In this document: positions 32,910 to 40,182 of the stretch, one piece after another
How positions within the stretch are numbered: the first letter of the stretch is position 1
Layout: the number at the start of each line of letters is the position of its first letter
Origin: Ignavibacteria bacterium
GTDB taxonomy: Bacteria; Bacteroidota; Ignavibacteria; Ignavibacteriales; Ignavibacteriaceae
Length of the DNA stretch: 40,182 nucleotides
Assembly: GCA_021286645.1 (NCBI GenBank)
Contig: JAJTBZ010000051.1
Span: 1 to 40,182 of the forward strand
Direction of reading: 5' to 3'
The notes under the pieces: generated by a model
Databases searched by the model: none
Told to the model about the DNA's origin: nothing
The model's input: the letters and a program-made list of their open reading frames with translations, nothing else
Made by a program: the position numbers and the translations under genes

Positions 32910-33987
32910 ACTAATAGATAGATACCTGGTTAAGCAATTTTTGCTAACAACACTTTTCGGTCTGATGGCTTTTATTGTGTTGTTTATAGTCGTCGATCTA
33001 ATGGAAAATCTTGACGATTTTATTGATGCACATGTGACAATTAGCATTGTTGTTAAATATTATCTGTTATTCATACCGGAAATTATTAAGCTTATGCTGC
33101 CGGTTTCTATGTTGTTCGCGAGTTTATTTACAACCGGTAAAATGTCAAATCAAAATGAGATAACGGCAATTAAAGCGGGCGGGATCAGCCTTTACAGGTT
33201 TATGATGCCAATAATTGTGGTTTCATTTTTTATATGTGGTCTGGCGGTATATTTCGGCGGTTACGTTGTTCCTGCCGCCAACAGAAATAAAGCGCGTCTT
33301 GAAATGACTTATTTAAAACGACATTATTTTGCTGCCGGTGCAAATTTGTATTTTCAGGATTCGCAGACTCGTATTGTAAATATAGGATACTTTACTGAAG
33401 AGAATAATAAAGCTGTACAGGTAGGCATACAGGAATTTGATAAAAATGATGTAACAAAGCTGGTTTGGCGCATGAATGCCCAATCGATGGTTTATGATAC
33501 GGTAGCAAATATTTGGACGGCATACAATATTACCGAGAGGCGTTTCAACCGGTTCAATGAAGAAGTGCAGCAAATACCGGCAAAGCCTTTTCGTGATTTA
33601 CAGTTTAAACCAAAAGACTTATTGGTAAAGCAACAGAAGCCTGAGCAAATGAACCTTACTGAATTACGGTCCAGCATCGTCAGTCAGCGAAATGCAGGAA
33701 CGGATCCTACGTATCTGCTTATTGAATATTACTCCCGATTTTCATTCGCGATGACCGGACTGATAGTTGTAATATTCGGCCTGCCCTTTTCAGCCGATAA
33801 GAGGCGGGGAGGTATGGCAATACAGGTAGGAGTTAACATTTTAATTACATTTATTTATTTGGTGATGCTAAAGGTTGTGGAAGCGTTTGGAAAAAACGGC
33901 GCGCTCAATCCACTGATGACCGCCTGGTTTGTTAATTTCTTATTCCTTATAGCAGCGGTGTTTAATTTAAAGCGTGTGAAACAGTAG
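32899..33987 (+). CDS. LptF/LptG-family LPS export permease, second subunit
   Basis: A 362-residue protein of standard family length. N-terminal helices contain YLVKQFLLTTLFGLMAFIVLFIVVDLMENLDDFI, followed by PEIIKLMLPVSMLFASLFT and the coupling loop NQNEITAIKAGGISLYRF. A periplasmic jellyroll spans about 120-260, and three helices close the protein, starting FSFAMTGLIVVIFGLPFSA. The ATG at 32899 overlaps the stop of the first permease gene. The two differ enough to be the LptF and LptG partners of a heterodimer, but I cannot say which is which. A rho-independent terminator follows. Confidence 0.9.
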   Translation: MKVKLIDRYLVKQFLLTTLFGLMAFIVLFIVVDLMENLDDFIDAHVTISIVVKYYLLFIPEIIKLMLPVSMLFASLFTTGKMSNQNEITAIKAGGISLYRFMMPIIVVSFFICGLAVYFGGYVVPAANRNKARLEMTYLKRHYFAAGANLYFQDSQTRIVNIGYFTEENNKAVQVGIQEFDKNDVTKLVWRMNAQSMVYDTVANIWTAYNITERRFNRFNEEVQQIPAKPFRDLQFKPKDLLVKQQKPEQMNLTELRSSIVSQRNAGTDPTYLLIEYYSRFSFAMTGLIVVIFGLPFSADKRRGGMAIQVGVNILITFIYLVMLKVVEAFGKNGALNPLMTAWFVNFLFLIAAVFNLKRVKQ

Positions 33988-34008
33988 CAGAACAATAATT
34001 TGGATTTT

Positions 34009-34040
34009 AAAGGCGTGCTTTTTGTACGCCTTTTTTTTTG
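34009..34040 (+). terminator. Rho-independent terminator after LptF/LptG pair
   Basis: AAAGGCGT (34009-34016) pairs with ACGCCTTT (34026-34033), followed by a T-run. Confidence 0.88.
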
Positions 34041-34105
34041 TTGGTATTGCAAATAAAAAATGAAATCACGATATTTTTATCCGCATTAAAAAATAAGGAG
34101 ATGCT

Positions 34106-34513
34106 ATGCCACTATTTACATGGACTGAAAACCTGAGTGTTAAAGTAAAGGAACTCGATGATCAACACAAGAAGTTAATCAGTCTTGTTAATGATCTGCA
34201 TGACGCGATGAGAGCGGGGCAGGGGAAAGCTGCTCTGGGTGCTATATTAGACGAATTAATCAAGTATACCGAGTACCATTTTTCTGCTGAAGAAGCGATA
34301 ATGAGCAAATACGGTTACGAAGAATTTACCGGTCATAAAGCGCTTCATACCAAGCTAACTACTCAGGTACATGATCTGAAATCTAAATATGATGCCGGTA
34401 ATCTATCTATTACACTTGATGTGATGAACTTCCTGAAAGATTGGCTAAATAATCATATCCTTGATACAGATAAAAGATATTCAGCTTTTCTGAATGGAAA
34501 AGGTGTGAAATAA
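34106..34513 (+). CDS. Bacteriohemerythrin (first of a tandem pair)
   Basis: A 135-residue single-domain hemerythrin with all expected di-iron ligands: H21 in LDDQHKKL, H58 and E62 in YHFSAEE, H77 and H81 in GHKALH, H117 in LNNHILDTD and D122. It reversibly binds oxygen in a four-helix bundle and may act in oxygen storage, delivery or sensing. AAGGAG lies 5 bases before the ATG. The second hemerythrin starts 17 bases after its stop, so they are very likely co-transcribed. The two are the same length with identical ligand positions, indicating a tandem duplication. Confidence 0.93.
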   Translation: MPLFTWTENLSVKVKELDDQHKKLISLVNDLHDAMRAGQGKAALGAILDELIKYTEYHFSAEEAIMSKYGYEEFTGHKALHTKLTTQVHDLKSKYDAGNLSITLDVMNFLKDWLNNHILDTDKRYSAFLNGKGVK

Positions 34514-34530
34514 TCTAAAAGGAGGCTGCT

Positions 34531-34938
34531 TTGCCGTTTATAACATGGGACTCCGGTTTAAGTGTCGGTGTCGAAGAAATTGACAGGCAACATAAAAAAT
34601 TGTTCGATTTGGTGAATGATTTATATGATGCTATGCGTGAAGGAAAAGGCAATGAAATTGTTGGAACAGTTCTTCGGGAATTGCATGTGTACACAGTTAC
34701 ACATTTTCAATTCGAGGAGAAGTTGTTCCGGCAAACCGGATACCCCGGCTCGGTAAATCATAAAATGGAACACGATGCGTTAATACAACGTGTTGATGAA
34801 TTGCAGTCGAAGTTTGACTCAGGAAAAGTTGCCCTGCATTTAGAGGTGCTAAATTTATTGAAGGACTGGTTGAACCAGCATATCCGGAATTCAGACAGAG
34901 CATATTCAGTTCATCTGAATTCACGCGGAATTTATTAA
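34531..34938 (+). CDS. Bacteriohemerythrin (second of a tandem pair, TTG start)
   Basis: A 135-residue hemerythrin with ligands at the same positions as the first copy: H21, H58, E62, H77, H81, H117 and D122, in contexts DRQHKKL, THFQFEE, NHKMEHD and LNQHIRNSD. The start is TTG, supported by a strong AAAGGAGG site at 34518-34525 and by alignment with the first copy's N-terminus. The second-copy sequence has diverged in the loop before H77 (GYPGSVNH) relative to GYEEFTGH, so the copies are not recent duplicates. Its stop codon sits at the base of a long hairpin shared with the convergent kinase gene. Confidence 0.92.
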   Translation: MPFITWDSGLSVGVEEIDRQHKKLFDLVNDLYDAMREGKGNEIVGTVLRELHVYTVTHFQFEEKLFRQTGYPGSVNHKMEHDALIQRVDELQSKFDSGKVALHLEVLNLLKDWLNQHIRNSDRAYSVHLNSRGIY

Positions 34939-34976
34939 CACAAACGCGTCAGTGTTATTGCTGACGCGTTTGTGTT
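34937..34976. terminator. 16-bp perfect hairpin covering the ends of two convergent genes
   Basis: The perfect 16-bp arms at 34937-34952 and 34961-34976 surround an 8-base loop. The hemerythrin stop (34936-34938) abuts the left arm and the kinase stop (34955-34957 on the minus strand) lies in the loop. No long T-run is present on either side. Confidence 0.75.
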
Positions 34977-36940
34977 GTATGTAAAGGTATATAACCGGAA
35001 GTCAGAGGCAGAATTACCGTAAATGTACTGCCATTGTTTGGATGTGAAAGCACGTTTATACTTCCTCCGTGCAACTCTACAAATTGCTTTGTAAGAATAA
35101 GTCCCAAACCGGTTCCGTTTTCAAGCTCGGTGCCATTCCTGAGCACACTTTCCTGAATTTTAAATAACATATCCTGCTGCTCTGTTGTCATGCCAATGCC
35201 ATTGTCAGTAACAATTATTTGATGCCCAACCGCAGTAAGTTGATAGGATATACGTATATAGCCCCCGCGCGGAGTAAACTTAATTGCATTGGAAAGAAGG
35301 TTGCTGATAACAGAAGAGAACAAGGCTGTATCCAGCATGAGTATTATATCCCGGGGAATGTCAAATTGCAATTGCAGCATTTTTTGTTCCGACATGGAAG
35401 CAAGTGTATGTACTTGCTTTTGAATAAGATCGTATAATACTACACGTTCAGGACTAAATTCAATTTTGTCCGTTTGCAACTTTGCCCACATGAGCAGATT
35501 ATCGAGCAAGCCAAAGACATGCTTTATTGACTTATTTACTTGCGAGGCAATGCTTTTGATTGTTTCAGGCGGTAATTTCTCAAAATCTTCGAGTATATAC
35601 TCGGTAAAACCAATAAGAGTCTGAAATGGTGTTCGCAAGTCCTGAGCTATAATGGAGAAGAATTTATCTTTATTAAAATTGAGTTCTTTTAAGTCGGCTT
35701 CAGAGAGTTGCAATTTCTCATTAAGCAGGTGCAATTGTGCAGATTGCTCTTCAAGTTTTTGCTGTTGCAATTCAAGCCGTACGATGTATTCCTGTTGATG
35801 AGCTTCAAGCCGCTTTTTATCGGTTATCTCCTTAATTGCAACGGCGAATTCATCGGGTACTGCCAAACGGTTGGGTACAGCGGAAAAAGTGAGCTCGAAC
35901 CAACGCTCCGTATTCTTTTTATCAATTACCTGCCGCTCTAAAGTTAAATGAGTGCTGTGAATTTTACCGAACAGGTTTTCTTCGCAGGTACTCTGAATAC
36001 CGGGGAAACAGGATGAGAGAGTTGTTTCATGAACCAAAGCAATGCCATACAGATCCTGTATGAGACCAAAGGCATTTTGATTATACGCCTGGATACGGCA
36101 GAACCGATCGATAAGAACGTAGCTAAGTGAGGGCGTATTAAATAATGCAGAAAACTTCGCTTCGGTTTGCCTTGCAATTGATTCAACGCGAATTCGCTCA
36201 GTCATATCTTCAATGAAGAACTCGATTCCATCGGTACCGTTGTTGATTAAACTGCCCGAAAGGCAGATATCGAGTTCATTCCCCTCAAAATCAAGCGCGG
36301 TGGCAGAGAAGCCGCGAATAACGCCTTCCCTGCTCATAATGGCGAGGAGTTTTTCCTGCTGATCGGGGAAGGGACAAATAATAGGCAGAATGGAATTACC
36401 CTCAAGGCAGTTGTCCGGGCCCGGCTTAAACAGTTTTACAAAATTATCGTTCGCGAAATTATACACGTAATTGGAATTACAGGTTACTACTGCTAATGGC
36501 GAGTATTCGATGATGGATTTAAAGCGGGCTTCGTTTTGACGTATCTGCCGCTCCATAGCGGATTTGTGCATAGTCATGCGAATATTCGCGTGTAGCTCGC
36601 GTTCATTTACCGGTTTTAAAATATATCCATAGGGTTCGGTAAAAGTAGCGCGGTTTATTTTTTGTTCATCGCTAAATGAAGTGAGGTAAATTACCGGGAT
36701 ATCGTATTTTTCCGTAATGATGCGTGCCGTATCAATACCATCGAGTTCACCATCGAGAACTATATCCATCAGAACAACATCAACCGAGTGTGTTGTAAGG
36801 AATTCAAGAGCGGCTTCGCCAGAAGCAAATGAAGCTGCAACGCTGTATTTGAGGTCTTTTAAAAGCTTTTTAATATACGCGGCAGTCACTAATTCATCTT
36901 CAACGACGAGAATATGCAGCGAGTCGTTTACTGTATCCAT
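34955..36940 (-). CDS. REC-PAS-PAS-kinase hybrid with Gln in place of phosphoacceptor His
   Basis: A 661-residue soluble protein. The N-terminal receiver domain has E14-D15, phosphoacceptor D59 (LMDIVLDGE), T87 and K109 (ILKPV), so it should be phosphorylatable. Two PAS domains follow at about 135-255 and 260-385, then a coiled coil (LELQQQKLEEQSAQLHLLNE). The DHp helix reads FFSIIAQDLRTPF at 427-439, where active kinases of this type have FSIIAHDLR; residue 433, encoded at 35642-35644, is Gln. The ATPase domain keeps its N-box LLSNAIKF, DNGIGM and GTGLGL motifs. So ATP binding looks intact, but the site that receives the phosphate is gone. It is convergent with the hemerythrin pair. It may act as a phosphatase, a phosphate acceptor or an allosteric partner of another kinase. 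Confidence 0.9.
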   Translation of the reverse strand: MDTVNDSLHILVVEDELVTAAYIKKLLKDLKYSVAASFASGEAALEFLTTHSVDVVLMDIVLDGELDGIDTARIITEKYDIPVIYLTSFSDEQKINRATFTEPYGYILKPVNERELHANIRMTMHKSAMERQIRQNEARFKSIIEYSPLAVVTCNSNYVYNFANDNFVKLFKPGPDNCLEGNSILPIICPFPDQQEKLLAIMSREGVIRGFSATALDFEGNELDICLSGSLINNGTDGIEFFIEDMTERIRVESIARQTEAKFSALFNTPSLSYVLIDRFCRIQAYNQNAFGLIQDLYGIALVHETTLSSCFPGIQSTCEENLFGKIHSTHLTLERQVIDKKNTERWFELTFSAVPNRLAVPDEFAVAIKEITDKKRLEAHQQEYIVRLELQQQKLEEQSAQLHLLNEKLQLSEADLKELNFNKDKFFSIIAQDLRTPFQTLIGFTEYILEDFEKLPPETIKSIASQVNKSIKHVFGLLDNLLMWAKLQTDKIEFSPERVVLYDLIQKQVHTLASMSEQKMLQLQFDIPRDIILMLDTALFSSVISNLLSNAIKFTPRGGYIRISYQLTAVGHQIIVTDNGIGMTTEQQDMLFKIQESVLRNGTELENGTGLGLILTKQFVELHGGSINVLSHPNNGSTFTVILPLTSGYIPLHTTQTRQQ

Positions 36941-37167
36941 ATATAAACAATAAGTAAGAAAATATATTTCAGAAGAGGAAAATACGATGTTACTATGTAG
37001 AATGGAAGTGAAAAATTAGTAATTTAGCAAAAAGCACTTCATGTTTTTCTTTAAATGCCACAATTCCAAAGCAATTGAGGTAAAAAAGGGCATAAGTAGC
37101 TCGTTTTATATACCCGAAAATGAAGAAGTAGTTCGGGATGGTGTTTTATTCAGGTGAAAGCAGAATT

Positions 37168-38001
37168 ATGAATTTTATGGAAAAAGAAAAGCCCATTGGC
37201 GTATTTGATTCAGGCGTTGGCGGGCTAACGGTAGTGAAAAGAATTTCATCGGTAATGCCGCACGAAAGTATCGTGTACTTTGGCGATACCGCTCGCGTAC
37301 CATACGGGTCGAAATCAAATGAAACTGTTATTGAATACACGATGCAGGCAGCCCGGTTCCTGATGCAAAAAAATATTAAAGCATTGGTAGTTGCCTGCAA
37401 TACGGCTTCCGCGGTAGCTCTCGATGTTCTCAAGAAGACCTTTACTGTGCCAATTATCGGCATGATTGAACCAGGCGCGAAAATGGCAATTAAAACAACG
37501 AAGAATCACAAAATTGGCATTGCCGGCACACGGGCCACCGTTGGAAATAAAGCCTATTCAAAACAACTATTGGCGCTTAACCCGCTGGTGGAAGTGTATG
37601 AACAAGCTTGCCCTCTTTTCGTTCCCCTGGCAGAAGAAGGCTGGCACAAACACCCTTCGGCATTAATAATAGCGCAGGAGTATTTGCACGACTTGCAGAT
37701 GAAAGATATAGATACGCTGGTATTGGGATGTACACATTACCCAATCCTGATTGATGTTATCCGGAAAGTAATGGGCAGCCATGTACAACTAATCGATTCA
37801 GGCATTGCCGCCTCCGAAGTGGTTAGGGCTGAATTAGAACGGATTGGCCTGGTATCTAATTCGAATGCAATGGGGCGCATGGACTTTTTTGTAAGTGATA
37901 TTCCCTCAACATTTAAAAACATCGCGCAGTTATTTCTCGAGCGCGAAGTGCCCCACGTAACCAAAATTGATACGGAATACTTAAGTTCACTCCCCCGATA
38001 A
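37168..38001 (+). CDS. murI: Glutamate racemase
   Basis: A 277-residue MurI with both catalytic cysteines: C77 in VVACNTAS and C188 in VLGCTHYP, plus the substrate-binding GVFDSGVGGLTV at 11-22 and YFGDTARVPYG at 37-47. It converts L-glutamate to D-glutamate for peptidoglycan synthesis in the cytoplasm. I chose the ATG at 37168; an ATG at 37177 is also acceptable, and the in-frame reading from 37138 has a non-conserved leader. The 227-base gap before it, shared with the divergent kinase gene, has no other gene. A weak hairpin follows. Confidence 0.95.
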   Translation: MNFMEKEKPIGVFDSGVGGLTVVKRISSVMPHESIVYFGDTARVPYGSKSNETVIEYTMQAARFLMQKNIKALVVACNTASAVALDVLKKTFTVPIIGMIEPGAKMAIKTTKNHKIGIAGTRATVGNKAYSKQLLALNPLVEVYEQACPLFVPLAEEGWHKHPSALIIAQEYLHDLQMKDIDTLVLGCTHYPILIDVIRKVMGSHVQLIDSGIAASEVVRAELERIGLVSNSNAMGRMDFFVSDIPSTFKNIAQLFLEREVPHVTKIDTEYLSSLPR

Positions 38002-38010
38002 TTTATTCGC

Positions 38011-38039
38011 GCCACTGTGCTTAACTTAGGTACAGTGGC
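38011..38039 (+). terminator. Weak hairpin after murI
   Basis: GCCACTGT (38011-38018) pairs with ACAGTGGC (38032-38039) around a 13-base loop. There is no immediate T-run, so termination may be incomplete. Confidence 0.45.
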
Positions 38040-38148
38040 ACATAATTTGTTGCTCTCTTTTAATTTTTTTACATCCCGAAAAATCCGTATTATAGGTTCT
38101 TGGAGACCTATTCTTAACAGTATAATCACTTAATGAAGGAGACGAGCA

Positions 38149-40182
38149 GTGAAGCGAATCATCATGTGTATGATGTTGCTGACTACTATAGTATTCGGAC
38201 AGGTAGAAGTCAGCACACGTTTACAGCGAGTAATTCAAAGCAGTAAATCAACTGAATATGTGCGGGGTTTAATACTTCTGCGCGATCAGGTGAATGTGAA
38301 TGCTCTGGATGATAAATTGACCAAGGAAAAAGCTAGCCTTGAGCAACGAGCCTACCAGGTAATTACCGCCTTACAGGAAAAAGCCCGTTCAACGCAAGGG
38401 GCTTTATTAGCCTACATCGAAAAAAAAGAATCTGAAAGAAAGATTTTCTCGCACCAGAGTTTCTGGATTGCCAATATGATTCTGATTGAAGCTCAGCCGG
38501 AAGTCTATAGAGAACTTATGGGCAGTATGGAACTGTCGCAGATGGACTTGGACGCTGAATTACAATATGACCGCCCGGTTGTTGTTAAAATGAATACCGA
38601 GCAAACAGAAACTGTTGAGCAGGGAGTTAAAATAATTAATGCCGATAAATTATGGAAACTGGGAATTACCGGTCAGGGCCGTATCGTTATGAATATCGAT
38701 ACCGGTGTTGAAGTAAACCACCCGGCATTAAGTTATAAATGGCGCGGTACGCACGTGCCGGCTTCACAGGCGTGGTTCGATCCCAGTGGATCTACTTCTC
38801 CCTCTGATTGCGATGGACATGGTACCCATACAATGGGAACGATGTGCGGGTACGCGAGTGCTACCGGGGATACAGTAGGTATAGCAATTAATGCTGAGTG
38901 GATCGCGGCAAAAACAATTTGTTCCAGCCCGCATACATCTAACTCAGTTGCTGCATTCCAATGGGCATTAAATCCCGATGGTAATGCTTCAACAATTAAT
39001 GATATGCCCGATGTTATCAGCAATAGCTGGTATGACCCCGATGTTACCGATGAGTGCCAGGGTATTTATAAAACGACTTTAGATGCTCTGGAAGCTGCCG
39101 GCATTGCAGTGGTATTCTCTGCCGGTAACAATGGTCCGACAGCATCTTCAATTACGAAACCGAAAAATATTAACACCGATGAAGTAAATGTTTTCTGCGT
39201 TGGTAATATCAATGGCAGTTTATACGTCGGAGGCAATAATGATCCGATTGAATCTACCTCAAGCCGCGGCCCTGGTGCATGCGGTGGTACCGGATCGCTG
39301 TTAATAAAACCGGAAGTTAGTGCCCCTGGTGTTAACGTACGTTCATCGTACCCGCCGAGCGGCTATTCAAGCCTAACCGGAACTTCAATGGCTTCGCCTC
39401 ACGTGGCCGGCGCAATTGCATTGCTGAAATCATTTGTTCCTACCGCTACAGGTAAACGATTGAAACTGGCTTTGTACAACACTGCCCGTGATCTTGGTGT
39501 GGCCGGAGAAGATAATAATTATGGTAAGGGATTGATTGACGTGTACGCGGCATATTTAACGCTTGGTACACCCGATACCGTTCCTCCAACAAGAGTAACT
39601 GATCTTGCAGTTGCCGAAAGAATGTCAAATTCATTGAAATTCACGTGGACAGCTCCGTCGGATACCTCTCCGGCCGGTGTAGTGGCGTATGATATTCGTC
39701 GTTCTGCAACAACTATTACCGATACAGCGGCATTTAATGCTGCTACTCCGGTAGCTTTTACCGGAACACCAAAACCGGCAGGCCAGACTGAATCGGTTGT
39801 GGTAACCGGTTTGCAACCTGCACAAACAATATATGTTGCTCTTCGTGCAAAAGATACATGGGGCAACGTATCATTAATTTCTAATGTGGTATCAGCTGCT
39901 ACATTAGCCGCACCGGTATTGACTGTTACTCCTGATTCGCTTAAAGTGGTTTTATTACCCGCAACCGAACGTCAGGATAGTATAAAAATAAGTAATACTT
40001 CCTCAAGCGCATCCACCATGACGTATCAGGTAACTTTAGAAAACAATACCTTCCCGGCAGGGAAAGTACAGGTACAGTTACAGCCGATAAATAATGGTAA
40101 TGCACTAGAAGCGAGCACAAATACCAAAGGGGTAAAAGAAGCCACATACGGCCAGTCAATCGAAGGACAGGGCGGGCCGGAT
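38149..40182 (+). CDS. Subtilisin-family (S8) serine protease, incomplete at right edge
   Basis: The frame stays open from a GTG at 38149 to the window end (678 codons). GAAGGAGA about 7 bases upstream and a signal peptide (KRIIMCMMLLTTIVFGQ) support this start. Residues 20-150 are a helical propeptide with LDDKLTKEKASLEQRAYQVITALQEKA. The catalytic domain shows Asp184 (NIDTGVEVNHP), His224 (DGHGTHTMGT), the oxyanion Asn region SAGNNG and Ser413 (GTSMASPHVAG), all intact. A fibronectin type III-like domain starts near residue 474 (PPTRVTDLAV). The layout resembles bacillopeptidase F-like secreted proteases. The missing C-terminus may carry a type IX sorting domain as in other exported proteins here, but that cannot be seen. 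Confidence 0.92.
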   Translation, partial: MKRIIMCMMLLTTIVFGQVEVSTRLQRVIQSSKSTEYVRGLILLRDQVNVNALDDKLTKEKASLEQRAYQVITALQEKARSTQGALLAYIEKKESERKIFSHQSFWIANMILIEAQPEVYRELMGSMELSQMDLDAELQYDRPVVVKMNTEQTETVEQGVKIINADKLWKLGITGQGRIVMNIDTGVEVNHPALSYKWRGTHVPASQAWFDPSGSTSPSDCDGHGTHTMGTMCGYASATGDTVGIAINAEWIAAKTICSSPHTSNSVAAFQWALNPDGNASTINDMPDVISNSWYDPDVTDECQGIYKTTLDALEAAGIAVVFSAGNNGPTASSITKPKNINTDEVNVFCVGNINGSLYVGGNNDPIESTSSRGPGACGGTGSLLIKPEVSAPGVNVRSSYPPSGYSSLTGTSMASPHVAGAIALLKSFVPTATGKRLKLALYNTARDLGVAGEDNNYGKGLIDVYAAYLTLGTPDTVPPTRVTDLAVAERMSNSLKFTWTAPSDTSPAGVVAYDIRRSATTITDTAAFNAATPVAFTGTPKPAGQTESVVVTGLQPAQTIYVALRAKDTWGNVSLISNVVSAATLAAPVLTVTPDSLKVVLLPATERQDSIKISNTSSSASTMTYQVTLENNTFPAGKVQVQLQPINNGNALEASTNTKGVKEATYGQSIEGQGGPD

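Noticed and set aside
36941-37167. A small gene in the gap before murI
   Set aside because: The short frames there have no ribosome site and no coding pattern; the gap is A/T-rich and looks like divergent promoter space.

Overview
The window is a chromosomal segment from a Gram-negative bacterium of the Bacteroidota/Chlorobiota/Ignavibacteriota assemblage. An Ignavibacteria- or Kapabacteria-like lineage is my best guess. The reasons are: three proteins with a full type IX secretion (T9SS) C-terminal sorting domain of the YPNPFNPST type and a fourth with a related FlgD-like C-terminus; two PorV/PorQ-family outer-membrane proteins; a TonB-dependent receptor with a carboxypeptidase-regulatory-like N-domain; a pair of LptF/LptG-type LPS permeases; promoter-like TTTG-N19/20-TAnnTTTG elements; and mixed use of Shine-Dalgarno sites. 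I see no insertion sequence, phage gene, CRISPR array, tRNA or rRNA. No stretch longer than 300 bases lacks a gene.

Layout. 1-6112 (+): the end of a PHP phosphoesterase gene, then a tightly overlapping set (flippase-like UPF0104 protein, glycosyltransferase 2, NodB-type deacetylase, second glycosyltransferase 2) that looks like a glycolipid or glycan assembly operon, followed by a DUF1207-like outer-membrane protein and an M50 site-2 protease. 6275-10738 (+): a lipoprotein, a beta-propeller protein and two PorV-like barrels, a surface or secretion-linked cluster. 10869-11318: rpiB, convergent with an unlisted 53-residue basic protein on the minus strand (11331-11492). 11699-14044: a secreted YCF48-like propeller with a T9SS signal. 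14093-18166 (-): NlpC/P60 hydrolase, secreted beta-helix T9SS protein and a small protein with a degenerate PD-(D/E)XK-like fold. 18333-19022: an OmpR-family response regulator. 19249-22714 (+): TM1266-type ACT protein, TonB receptor and EamA permease, preceded by a perfect operator-like dyad and a terminator-like leader hairpin. 22859-24530: DsbD-alpha-like protein plus thioredoxin-TPR protein. 24725-27841: a secreted M12B-type metalloprotease with a T9SS signal. 27960-31277 (-): a membrane kinase with five PAS domains. 31539-33987: LptF/LptG pair. 34106-34938: two tandem bacteriohemerythrins. 34955-36940 (-): a REC-PAS-PAS-kinase whose phosphoacceptor histidine is a glutamine. 37168-38001: murI. 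38149 to the right edge: a subtilisin-type protease, incomplete at the window end.

Taken together this is mostly envelope biology (glycan assembly, LPS export, peptidoglycan precursor and remodelling enzymes, periplasmic redox, T9SS cargo) mixed with signalling. The points most worth following up are the histidine-less kinase, the regulated TM1266/TonB operon with its structured leader, the PD-(D/E)XK-like pseudo-nuclease placed behind a secreted protein, and a C-terminal module of roughly 350 residues shared by two otherwise unrelated T9SS cargo proteins.
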